DNA of 64,000 bases from Saccharicrinis fermentans DSM 9555 = JCM 21142 (GTDB lineage: Bacteria; Bacteroidota; Bacteroidia; Bacteroidales; Marinilabiliaceae): the NCBI RefSeq assembly GCF_000517085.1, contig NZ_KI912107.1:442425-506424 (forward strand), read 5' to 3'. The position numbers and the translations under genes were made by a program. Shown in pieces: positions 8,742-16,926 of this stretch (position 1 is its first letter; each line of letters starts with the position of its first letter). The notes beneath the pieces were generated by a model, which was not told the DNA's origin, did no database searches, and saw only the letters and a program-made list of their open reading frames with translations.

Positions 8742-10527
8742 TATTAGGTTTAATGAAGAAACCTACCATGATTTGAAGTATGTAAATAGTAATTATTTAA
8801 TAAAGAATAATGCTAATGCCTACATTATTGGTGAAATGCTCACTAAACTAAGAGATGGTGGGAAAATGATTTTCTTAATGCCAAATGGATTCTTAACTAG
8901 TTCACTAGGTCAGGAAGTCAAACTTAAGAAAATGATATTAAAAGATTTCAATCTTGAGTCAATCACATCACTTCCTGGAAACATTGTAAGCAATACGAAT
9001 ATTTCACTGAATCTTATTGTAATAAGTAAGAACAAACCTACTGGAAAAGTGAAAATGGTTGATGGTAGTGAGTGTTTTATACGAAAGAGTTCATCACAGA
9101 ATATTATTGATGTAGAAGTTGTGTCTCATTTGATTAAAAGTGTAGATTCAAACGAAAAGGTATTAACAATTTCTGAAGAGGATATTAAATTAAATGACTT
9201 TAGCTTATTACCTCAGCGCTATCTTGTTGAATCAAGTAGTAAAATTGATTTATCAAATGCTAAGCCACTAGGCGATGTTATTATGTACATCAAGCCTATT
9301 AGATATCAGAAAAGTGAGTTTGGGAAAAAGATTGGGATAAAGGATCTGCAAGATAGTCCTGATCAATATACTATTGATTATTCTCAATTAACACAAGAGG
9401 AATTACCCAAAGGAGTAGCCAGACTAAACCGCAACTCTCTTTTAGTCGCATCTAAGGGACTCAAATTAAAACCAACTTACATTGGAAATGTAGGTATGGA
9501 TATTTATTATACACCACAGAATATTTTTGAGTTTAATGTAGAATCAGATAATGTCAATATAGATTACCTGATAGCTGAATTGCATAAGGACTATGTGCAG
9601 AAACAATTAGCAAAATTTACTGTTGGTGCTGGCATTCCTTCCATAACAAGAAAACAATTATTATCTATTCGCATTTTTCTACCAAGTATAGATGAACAAT
9701 TACAGATTGTTGAAAAAGAGAAAACTGAGCGCTTCCAGCAAAAGTTAAAGGAATTGGGGTTTGAGCGAGAAATTGCCCAAATTCGCAAAGAGCAAAAGGA
9801 AGACCTGAGCTCAAAAAAGCATAATATTATGCAACACATCAATAATGTGAAATCATCTGCTGATGTGTTGATAGGTTTTATGGAGAAAAATGGAGGCCAA
9901 TTAAGGGCAAATGATATAATAAATCAACGTAGGGGAGTTACTGTAGAACAACGTTTCAGAAGGTTAGTGGATAGTTTGGAAGATTCAATTTATTACATCA
10001 ATAACCTTACAAACGAAGTAAGGTTCGGAGAAAAGAAGATAGTAAACCTAAAGAAACTTATAGATTCATGTATCGAAAAAGGTATACAGGGAAAGAATTA
10101 TGAAGTGTTACCTTTAGAGGTTGATGAGACATCCTTTATCGAATCAAGTAATACCATTGAACCAATCGCTTTTATATCACCTGATGATTTTGAAGAGGTG
10201 TATAATAATTTGTTAGAGAATGCAGTAAGGCATGGATTCTTAAAGGATAATAACTTATATAGTTTCCGCATTGAAATGTCGTATGATTCGGATGTTAAAC
10301 AAATTGTTATCCTATTCTCTAATAATGGCGAGCCTTTACCCAAAGGTATGGCAGATAGGTATGGTATTAAAGGAGAAAAGGCTGGTAAAACAGGTAATAA
10401 AGGATATGGTGCTTGGAAAATAAAGCAAATAGCGAATTATTGGGAAGCAGGTTTTGAAGTATTAGATAGTAGTGAAAGTACTAATAAGGTAGCTTTTGAA
10501 CTTAGGTTAAATGTAGAACAGGAATAA
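8742..10527 (+). pseudogene. Methyltransferase-TRD-histidine kinase fusion, 3' part
   Basis: Continuation of the gene begun at 5881. Frame open from the IS end (NIRFNEETYHDLKYVNS). It completes the methyltransferase (LRDGGKMIFLMPNGFL). A region like a type I specificity or type IIG target-recognition domain follows (PLGDVIMYIKPIRY to SITRKQLLSIRIFLPSIDEQLQIVEKE). Then comes a coiled coil with a histidine-rich segment SSKKHNIMQHINNV (His600/His605 of the joined protein), a candidate phosphoacceptor. The C-terminus is a GHKL ATPase: N box NLLENAVRHGF near 729, ILFSNNGEPLP, and a glycine lid TGNKGYGAWKIKQIA. Three bases separate it from the receiver-domain gene. Whether the kinase part is active is inference. 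Confidence 0.82.
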
Positions 10528-10530
10528 GTT

Positions 10531-11712
10531 ATGGCAGAATATAATGTTTTATGGATTGATGATGAGCCAGATAAGCAAGATGGCTTTTTTGACATCGCAG
10601 ATATGAAAGATATAATCCTTCATAACTGTAAAACATCACGAGAAGGTATAGAGGAGTTGTCTAAAAAAATAAATTTTTATGATGCCGTTATACTTGATGC
10701 GAAGGGATATAATGATTCTGAAGATGAAGTGCCAAAGCTCACAGGTCTTCTTAATTCGATTATTAAAATTGAAAGACTTTCACCTATAAGGAAGATTCCA
10801 TATTTTATTTTTACTGGACAAAAAGATGTAGTAGATAATACTGATATTATTGAGCTTTTGGAACAATATCCTTTATATCAGAAAGGTGTGCATAACGATA
10901 AGTTATTTCAGGATATAAAGGAGGCTGCAAAGCAAAATGAGGAAACTCAAATAAAGCATGAGCATGAAAGGGTATTTGAGGCATTGTCAAAGTATAATGT
11001 TATAGAACATTTTGAAGATGATGCGACCGAAACACTTACAAAGATTCTTATCGCCATTAAAAAAGGAGATGTGAATTTTAGTGATAAGGAGCAGTTTACT
11101 CAAATTCGACGGATATTAGAAATGATGTTCCGTGTGGCAAATAAAAAAGGACTGCTTCACGATAAATGCATACTAAATAATAAGGTTAATTTATCTGATT
11201 CTAGTCTTTTTATGGCAGGTGAAGATACACATCATAGTGATGTGCGTTGTTCTAAAAAACACTTTCCAAAATTAATAGCTGATTTAGTTAAGAATATCCT
11301 ATTTATTACAGGAAGTGCATCTCATACAGAAGAAGAGGTTGGAGGCGTATCTTCGGTGGATAAACAAAACCTACAGGAATATAGAAATACCTTAAGAACA
11401 CCATACTTTTTGTTTTCATTAACATTACAGTTGATAGATATTGTTATATGGTTTAATGATTATTGTGACTTAAACCAAGATATTGAGAAGAATAAAAGTT
11501 ATTGGGAAGATATTCCTTGGATAAATGGTACAGTGACAAATGTGTCAAGAAATAATTGGGGAACATTTCAAGATGAACAAAGAAAATACAACGCAAGCAT
11601 TCCTAAAGGTTTGATTCTGAAAAATCACCTACGTGTGAATGAAAAAGTGAAGGTGAAGATTAAGAAGGAAAACGAGATTCGGTTTTACACAAAAGAAATT
11701 AAAAGAAATTAG
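10531..11712 (+). CDS. Receiver-domain effector with OB/cold-shock-like C-terminus
   Basis: 393-residue protein starting with a response-regulator receiver domain: acidic pair in VLWIDDEP (Asp10, Asp11), phosphoacceptor Asp56 in AVILDAKG, Thr95 in FIFTGQKD and Lys118 in YQKGV. All canonical positions are present. The middle (about 140-320) is helical and I cannot place it in a family with certainty. The last about 60 residues (INGTVTNV, NNWGTFQD, RVNEKVKVKIKKEN) look like an OB fold of cold-shock type, so nucleic-acid binding is plausible. The gene begins 3 bp after the methyltransferase-kinase fusion, so the two are probably co-translated as a kinase/receiver pair. The next gene, hsdM, starts 7 bp after it. 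Confidence 0.75.
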   Translation: MAEYNVLWIDDEPDKQDGFFDIADMKDIILHNCKTSREGIEELSKKINFYDAVILDAKGYNDSEDEVPKLTGLLNSIIKIERLSPIRKIPYFIFTGQKDVVDNTDIIELLEQYPLYQKGVHNDKLFQDIKEAAKQNEETQIKHEHERVFEALSKYNVIEHFEDDATETLTKILIAIKKGDVNFSDKEQFTQIRRILEMMFRVANKKGLLHDKCILNNKVNLSDSSLFMAGEDTHHSDVRCSKKHFPKLIADLVKNILFITGSASHTEEEVGGVSSVDKQNLQEYRNTLRTPYFLFSLTLQLIDIVIWFNDYCDLNQDIEKNKSYWEDIPWINGTVTNVSRNNWGTFQDEQRKYNASIPKGLILKNHLRVNEKVKVKIKKENEIRFYTKEIKRN

Positions 11713-11719
11713 TATAAAT

Positions 11720-13318
11720 ATGAGCAATAAATTATCTCAATCAACAATAAACAGTACAGTTTGGAAAGCCTGCGACTCTTTTAGAGGAACACTTGACCCT
11801 GCAGGTTATAAAGATTATATTTTAACTATGCTTTTCGTGAAATACATCTCCGATGTTCACAAAGAGAAGAAAGCAGAATACAATGAAAAGTATAAGGGTG
11901 ATGCTGTTCGTATCGAACGTGCTTTAAAACACGAACGTTTTAAAATGCCAGAGGAAAGCTCTTTTGATTTCCTTTACGAGCATCGCAATGCCGATAATTT
12001 GGGTGAGTTGATTAATGTTGCTTTAGAAAATATTGAAGAGGAAAACAGAGAAAAACTCGACAAAGTATTCCGAAATATCGACTTTAACTCCGAAGCAAAC
12101 TTAGGTCAAACCAAAGACCGCAACCGCAGATTAAAGAATGTTTTGAATGATTTCTCAGCATTAGACCTCAGACCATCAAATCTAGAGGGCAATGATGTAA
12201 TTGGCGATTCTTACGAATACCTGATTGCCAACTTTGCTTCTGATGCCGGTAAAAAAGCGGGTGAGTTTTACACGCCTTCAAGTGTATCAACCTTGTTAGC
12301 AAAATTGGTTGAACCGCAAGAAGAAAATCGTATTTACGACCCTACTTGTGGTTCGGGCTCCTTGTTGTTAAAAGCCGCCAGAGAAGTGGGAAGTAACAAT
12401 TTTTCGTTAAGCGGACAAGAAGTAAACGGAAGCACCTGGGCATTGGCTCGCATGAATATGTTTTTGCATGAACGAGATAATGCCACCATTGAATGGGGCG
12501 ATACCTTAAACAATCCATTACATAAGGAAAACGACAACCTTAAAAAGTTTGATATTGTAGTAGCCAATCCTCCATTTTCTTTAGATAAATGGGGTGCCGA
12601 CAATGCATCAAGCGACCAATACGGACGCTTTTGGCGTGGTGTGCCACCAAAGAGCAAAGGTGATTATGCTTTTATATCCCACATGGTTGAATCTTTAAAC
12701 GAACATGGACGTGCAGGTGTAGTATTACCACACGGTGTACTATTTAGAGGTAGTTCTGAAGGTAAAATTCGTAAAGCACTCATTGAAGAAAACAAACTAA
12801 AAGCAGTTATTGGCTTACCTGCCAACCTATTCTTTGGCACCGGTATTCCTGCGTGTATTTTAATCTTCGATAAAAATAAGGGTGATAATACCGATGTACT
12901 CTTCATTGATGCCAGTCGTGAATTTGAAAATGGCAAAAACCAAAACAACTTACGTACAATTGATATTCAACGTGTATTCGCAACATACAAACTCTTTGAT
13001 GGTGAACAAGCCGATTTAAAAGAAGGCAAAGTTTCAATAAATGAAGAAACAGGAAAGTGGGAAAACAAGGAGGACGGGAATTACGAACTCATAACTCAAA
13101 ATTCAAAATTCATAATTGAGAAGTACTCTTATATAGCTACCAAAGAGGAAATAGCCGAAAACGACTACAACCTCAATATCCCGCGTTATGTAGATACTTT
13201 TGAAGAGGAAGAGCCCATTGATATTGCAGCTACTCAACAAGAAATTGCGACCATAAAAACAGAAATGACTGCCGTAGAAGAACAAATGGCTGCTTATTTA
13301 AAAGAATTGGGGTACTAA
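11720..13318 (+). CDS. hsdM: Type I restriction-modification methyltransferase subunit HsdM
   Basis: 532-residue N6-adenine methyltransferase subunit of a type I system. It has the N-terminal helical HsdM_N domain (about 8-150), SAM-binding motif I in YDPTCGSGSLL (about residue 210) and catalytic NPPF in VVANPPFSLDKW (about 283). A C-terminal helical tail would contact HsdS. Length and order match functional HsdM proteins. The stop overlaps the start of the phosphoesterase gene (TAATG). With HsdS broken by insertions and no HsdR in the window, this subunit probably lacks a working holoenzyme here, unless hsdR lies elsewhere. Confidence 0.95.
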   Translation: MSNKLSQSTINSTVWKACDSFRGTLDPAGYKDYILTMLFVKYISDVHKEKKAEYNEKYKGDAVRIERALKHERFKMPEESSFDFLYEHRNADNLGELINVALENIEEENREKLDKVFRNIDFNSEANLGQTKDRNRRLKNVLNDFSALDLRPSNLEGNDVIGDSYEYLIANFASDAGKKAGEFYTPSSVSTLLAKLVEPQEENRIYDPTCGSGSLLLKAAREVGSNNFSLSGQEVNGSTWALARMNMFLHERDNATIEWGDTLNNPLHKENDNLKKFDIVVANPPFSLDKWGADNASSDQYGRFWRGVPPKSKGDYAFISHMVESLNEHGRAGVVLPHGVLFRGSSEGKIRKALIEENKLKAVIGLPANLFFGTGIPACILIFDKNKGDNTDVLFIDASREFENGKNQNNLRTIDIQRVFATYKLFDGEQADLKEGKVSINEETGKWENKEDGNYELITQNSKFIIEKYSYIATKEEIAENDYNLNIPRYVDTFEEEEPIDIAATQQEIATIKTEMTAVEEQMAAYLKELGY

Positions 13319-14085
13319 TGAGTAGTCTATCTATACAATATTGTTCTGACTTACATTTGGAGTTTCCAGAAAACGAAAAGTTTTTAAAGGATAAACCAAT
13401 CATTCCAAAGGCAAACATTCTAATCTTGGCTGGTGATATTGTGCCGCTTAAAGTGATGGATAAATTTAATTGGTTTTGGGATAAACTAAGCGAAGATTTT
13501 GAACGGGTATATTGGGTGCCAGGCAATCATGAGTATTACCATGGTAACTTAAGTAAGTATAATGGCCGCTTAAGTATGAAAATAAGAAACAACATTAGTC
13601 TTGTCAATAATTTTGTGGTTACCGAAAATGGTGTTCGCTTGATATTCTCAACACTCTGGTCACGAATAAAACTCGAAAATAAATGGGTAATTGAAAGGCG
13701 TCTAAATGATTTTCACCTAATTAAAAACGGTGAATATACTTTCACATCAGAAAGTTACAATAGATTACACAAAAAAAGCTTAGAGTTTGTAACTGGTGAA
13801 TTAAAAAAAGCAAAACAGAACAAAGTGGTTGTTTGCAGCCACCATGTACCTACATTTTTAAATTATCCCGAGAAATACAAAGGGGATAGTATTAATGATG
13901 CATTTGCAACGGAACTATTTCCTTTAATTGAAGAATATCAACCCGAAGCATGGATATTTGGTCATCATCACTGGAATCATGCTCCTTTTACAATTGGAAA
14001 AACACAAATGCTTACGAATCAATTGGGATATGTTAGAAACAATGAACACGAACAGTTTAATGCTTCGGAATTCATAAAAATATAG
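13318..14085 (+). CDS. Calcineurin-like metallophosphoesterase
   Basis: 255-residue phosphoesterase with the two-metal signature of the calcineurin-like superfamily: SDLHLEF (D-x-H, about residue 9), LAGDIV (about 40), WVPGNHEYY (GNHE, about 65), VCSHHVPT (about 165) and IFGHHHWNH (about 205). It is soluble, with no signal peptide. The start overlaps the hsdM stop, so it is translationally coupled inside the type I locus. Such genes are cargo in some R-M loci. A role in processing DNA ends or nucleotides is possible, but nothing here proves it. Confidence 0.88.
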   Translation: MSSLSIQYCSDLHLEFPENEKFLKDKPIIPKANILILAGDIVPLKVMDKFNWFWDKLSEDFERVYWVPGNHEYYHGNLSKYNGRLSMKIRNNISLVNNFVVTENGVRLIFSTLWSRIKLENKWVIERRLNDFHLIKNGEYTFTSESYNRLHKKSLEFVTGELKKAKQNKVVVCSHHVPTFLNYPEKYKGDSINDAFATELFPLIEEYQPEAWIFGHHHWNHAPFTIGKTQMLTNQLGYVRNNEHEQFNASEFIKI

Positions 14086-14094
14086 CGATATCAA

Positions 14095-14160
14095 TTTGCA
14101 TATAAGTATTATAACAATACATTTGCATTATAACACGCAACTCGTTAATATGCATATAAG
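14095..14160 (+). promoter_or_regulatory. Promoter and direct-repeat operator of the toxin-antitoxin pair
   Basis: A strong Bacteroidota-type promoter: TTTG at 14095-14098, 19 bp, then TACATTTG at 14118-14125 (consensus TAnnTTTG). Two direct repeats TGCATATAAG (14097-14106 and 14151-14160) bracket the promoter and lie just upstream of the next gene at 14169. The layout fits autoregulation by the antitoxin-like first gene product, as in AbiE systems. Confidence 0.6.
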
Positions 14161-14168
14161 ATGTTATT

Positions 14169-15185
14169 ATGAAAGAACTAACGGAATATATCACACATGA
14201 AATTGGTCTAGAATTTAACATTGACGAACAAAAAGGTCAGTGGAATAAGTCTCTACCAATGTATTTAATTGCAAGCTACAAAATAGATGCAGCGTGGCTA
14301 ATGGGTGCTGAAGTTGTGTTGGTACACTTAAAGTTCCAAGAAGACCAACCAACGATTGGACAAATGCAAAAGCACATGGAGAGCATTCGTGAGCATATTG
14401 GCATGCCGGTTATTCTTATTTTTAATTACATAGAAGCCTTTAAACGTAAAAGATTGGTGCAGCAGCGAATGAATTTTATTGTTCCGTATAAACAATTCTT
14501 TATTCCGGAACTAATGATGGCATTCTCCGAAGTAAATCAGACCAAACCAAATGAAGACATCCGTTTTACTCCAATGGCTCAGTTGCTAACTATTTATTGG
14601 CTACTGAGTAAAAACGAAGATGAGCAAATTGAACAGGTGCCATTTAATAAAATCGCTAATTTATTCGATACAAATGCAATGGCCATAACGCGTGCTGCGG
14701 ATAATTTAGCTAACCTTAATATTTGTACCATTCATACAGGCAGACCTAAATGCTTGACTTTTAATCAAAGTAAGCAAAACACATGGTCTATCATAAAAGA
14801 ACGGCAGCTAGGTATTTATCCGATATTAAAAACAGTATTTACAGACTCTAAGCCTCCTCATGATAAATGGATAAATACAAATACGAATGCACTAACAGCT
14901 TTTACTGATATTAATTCTGGGTATCAACAATATTTGGCTCTTGACAAAGCAGCTTATCAAGCGTATAAAAAAACAAATCAATGGCCTCAAGAAAACACAA
15001 GTGAAGGAGAATTTGCTACCGAAATATGGAAATATGACCCCACCATATTAAGCAATAGATTCCGATGGTTAAAAAATAATATTGACCCGATATCTCTTTA
15101 TCTCTGTTTTACAAATGACGAAGACGAACGGATAGAGGATGCTCTTGAACAAATTGAAAAGAAATTTATATGGTTAGAGGAATAG
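14169..15185 (+). CDS. AbiEi-like antitoxin/regulator (putative)
   Basis: 338-residue protein encoded just upstream of, and overlapping by 16 bp, an AbiEii-type nucleotidyltransferase. Residues about 145-200 (IYWLLSKN then FNKIANLFDTNAMAITRAADNLANLNIC) look like a winged helix. The segments before and after lack motifs I can name. Position, overlap, an own promoter with flanking direct repeats and the DNA-binding segment together fit the antitoxin of a type IV (AbiE-like) pair. I do not recognise the sequence itself with certainty. Confidence 0.6.
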   Translation: MKELTEYITHEIGLEFNIDEQKGQWNKSLPMYLIASYKIDAAWLMGAEVVLVHLKFQEDQPTIGQMQKHMESIREHIGMPVILIFNYIEAFKRKRLVQQRMNFIVPYKQFFIPELMMAFSEVNQTKPNEDIRFTPMAQLLTIYWLLSKNEDEQIEQVPFNKIANLFDTNAMAITRAADNLANLNICTIHTGRPKCLTFNQSKQNTWSIIKERQLGIYPILKTVFTDSKPPHDKWINTNTNALTAFTDINSGYQQYLALDKAAYQAYKKTNQWPQENTSEGEFATEIWKYDPTILSNRFRWLKNNIDPISLYLCFTNDEDERIEDALEQIEKKFIWLEE

Positions 15186-15934
15186 AAACGTTTAAAACAT
15201 ACTTTAAAGACCATGCCGATAAGTATATTATTATTGGTGGCACTGCTTTAGATATACAAATGGAAGATGCTGGGTTTACGCCTCGTGCAACAAAAGACAT
15301 TGATATAATATTGGTAGTAGAGGCTTTAAATACTGATTTTGTAAAGGCATTTTGGGAGTTTATTAAAGAGGGCAACTACCAACAGAAAGAAAAAGGTGGT
15401 GAAAAACGTCAGTACTATCGTTTTGTAAAGCCCGAAAAAGATAATTTTCCCTACCAAATAGAGCTCTTTGCTAAAAATCCCGACATTCTAGATTTAGACG
15501 AGGGTACGCACCTTACACCTATACCCGTTGAGGTCGAATTATCGAGCCTTTCTGCCATATTAATGGATGAAGACTATTATAACTTAACACTGGAACAAAG
15601 CGAAGTGCAAGATGATGTGCATATAGCCAACCCCAAAGCCTTAATTGCCCTTAAGGCAAAAGCCTTTTTAGACTGGAGCAAACGAAAGGCTGAGGGACAC
15701 TCCGAATGCGACAAACATATAAAAAAGCACAAAGCAGATATCTTTAGGCTGACCATGTTATTACCAAGCGACGAAACTATTGAAACTCCTGCCAATGTTA
15801 AAGCCGACTTACAAAAGGCTGCCAACATGATAGCTGACCAATTACCCGATAAGGCTATTCTTAAAACTATGGGTGCACAGGTACCTCCACTAGAGGTGTT
15901 TAAACAATTTAAGCAAATCTTTAACCTTAATTAA
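15170..15934 (+). CDS. Nucleotidyltransferase toxin, AbiEii-like
   Basis: 254-residue protein with the DNA polymerase beta-type nucleotidyltransferase fold of the AbiEii/DUF1814-like group. YIIIGGTALDIQ (about 18-29) gives the GG motif and TKDIDIIL (about 40-47) the metal-binding D-x-D pair. PYQIELFAKN follows at the position of the third acidic residue, with a conserved Lys-rich helix later (PKALIALKAKAFLDWSKRK). Toxins of this group transfer nucleotides to tRNA or other targets. The start overlaps the upstream gene by 16 bp and the stop overlaps the next start, so the pair is embedded in the hsdM-hsdS operon. Confidence 0.75.
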   Translation: MVRGIETFKTYFKDHADKYIIIGGTALDIQMEDAGFTPRATKDIDIILVVEALNTDFVKAFWEFIKEGNYQQKEKGGEKRQYYRFVKPEKDNFPYQIELFAKNPDILDLDEGTHLTPIPVEVELSSLSAILMDEDYYNLTLEQSEVQDDVHIANPKALIALKAKAFLDWSKRKAEGHSECDKHIKKHKADIFRLTMLLPSDETIETPANVKADLQKAANMIADQLPDKAILKTMGAQVPPLEVFKQFKQIFNLN

Positions 15935-16926
15935 TGACAAAAGGATATACATATATATTAGAATGCTCTGATGGAAGTTACTATACAGGAAGTACAAAAG
16001 ATTTAGAGCTTCGCTTGCAACAACACCAAAACGGAGAAGGAGCAAACCACACTAGAAAGCATCTTCCCGTTAAATTGGTATATTTTGAAGAATTCGATAG
16101 AATCGATGATGCTTTTTACCGTGAAAAACAAATACAAGGATGGAGTAGAAAAAAGAAAGAGGCTTTGATAAATGGTGACTTCGACAAGCTCAGTCACCTG
16201 TCACGAAATTATACTGAATACAGGAAAGCGGCTTCGACAAGCTCAGCCTCCGCATCAGCAACCCGTTCCTATAACACAACCCGCCCCCTGAGCCAAGAAG
16301 AGCGCTCCCTGAGCTTGTCGAAGGGAGAAACAAAACAACGCGCTGAGCTTGCCGAAGGCAAAGAGGGCTACAAAAAGACTAAAATTGGGTGGATTCCTGA
16401 AGAGTGGGAATTAGTTAAGCTAGGTGAAAAGTTCGAATTCAAGAATGGTATTAATGCAGACAAATCAGCATACGGAACAGGTGTTCGTTTTGTTAATGTA
16501 ATGGAAGTAGTAAACAATAATTACATTACTCACAATGACATACCAGGTTCCTTAGTGGTAACTAAATCACAATTAATGACCTATAAAGTATCAAGAGGTG
16601 ATGTATTATTTAATAGAACTTCTGAGATACCAGAGGAAATTGGTCTTACTGCAGTGTATCTTGATGATGCCAACCCTGTTTTTGGCGGTTTTGTAATACG
16701 CGGTACAAGTAAAGACAATTCACTTTATGAATTATTTAAGAAAGATTGCTTTAACTCAAGCATATTACGTAAACAAATAATTGTGAGAGGGCAAGGTGCT
16801 GTTCGTGCCAATATAGGGCAAAAGGATTTGCAATCTGTTTTACTACCTCTCCCCCCTCTTCCCGAACAACAAAAAATAGCCCAAATCCTATCCACATGGG
16901 ACAAGGGAATTATGAGTTGTGAGTTA
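15934..16926 (+). pseudogene. hsdS: GIY-YIG nuclease fused to HsdS, 5' part (broken by IS)
   Basis: The frame starts with a GIY-YIG domain of the YhbQ type (residues 1-85: YTYILECSDGSYYTGSTKDLELRLQQH, then YREKQIQGW). A low-complexity linker of about 45 residues is encoded by four copies of a palindromic repeat. An ordinary HsdS start follows (KKTKIGWIPEEWELVKLGE), then the first target-recognition domain, ending in LPPLPEQQKIAQILSTWDKGI. The ISNCY-like element interrupts it at about 16927; codons up to the stop at 16986 are IS-derived. The sequence resumes at 18784. GIY-YIG and HsdS are normally separate proteins, so the fusion is unusual. Confidence 0.8.
16178..16359. repeat. REP-like palindromic repeats inside the GIY-YIG/HsdS gene
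   Basis: Four copies of one motif in 180 bp. CTTCGACAAGCTCAG occurs twice in the plus direction (from 16179 and 16232). The complement CTGAGCTTGTCGAAG follows near 16310, with a one-base variant CTGAGCTTGCCGAAG near 16343. The opposed pairs can form long-range hairpins. This motif is a common dispersed palindrome in Bacteroidota genomes. Here it is in frame and encodes the linker (the STSS and LSLSKG segments) between the nuclease and specificity domains. Confidence 0.75.
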
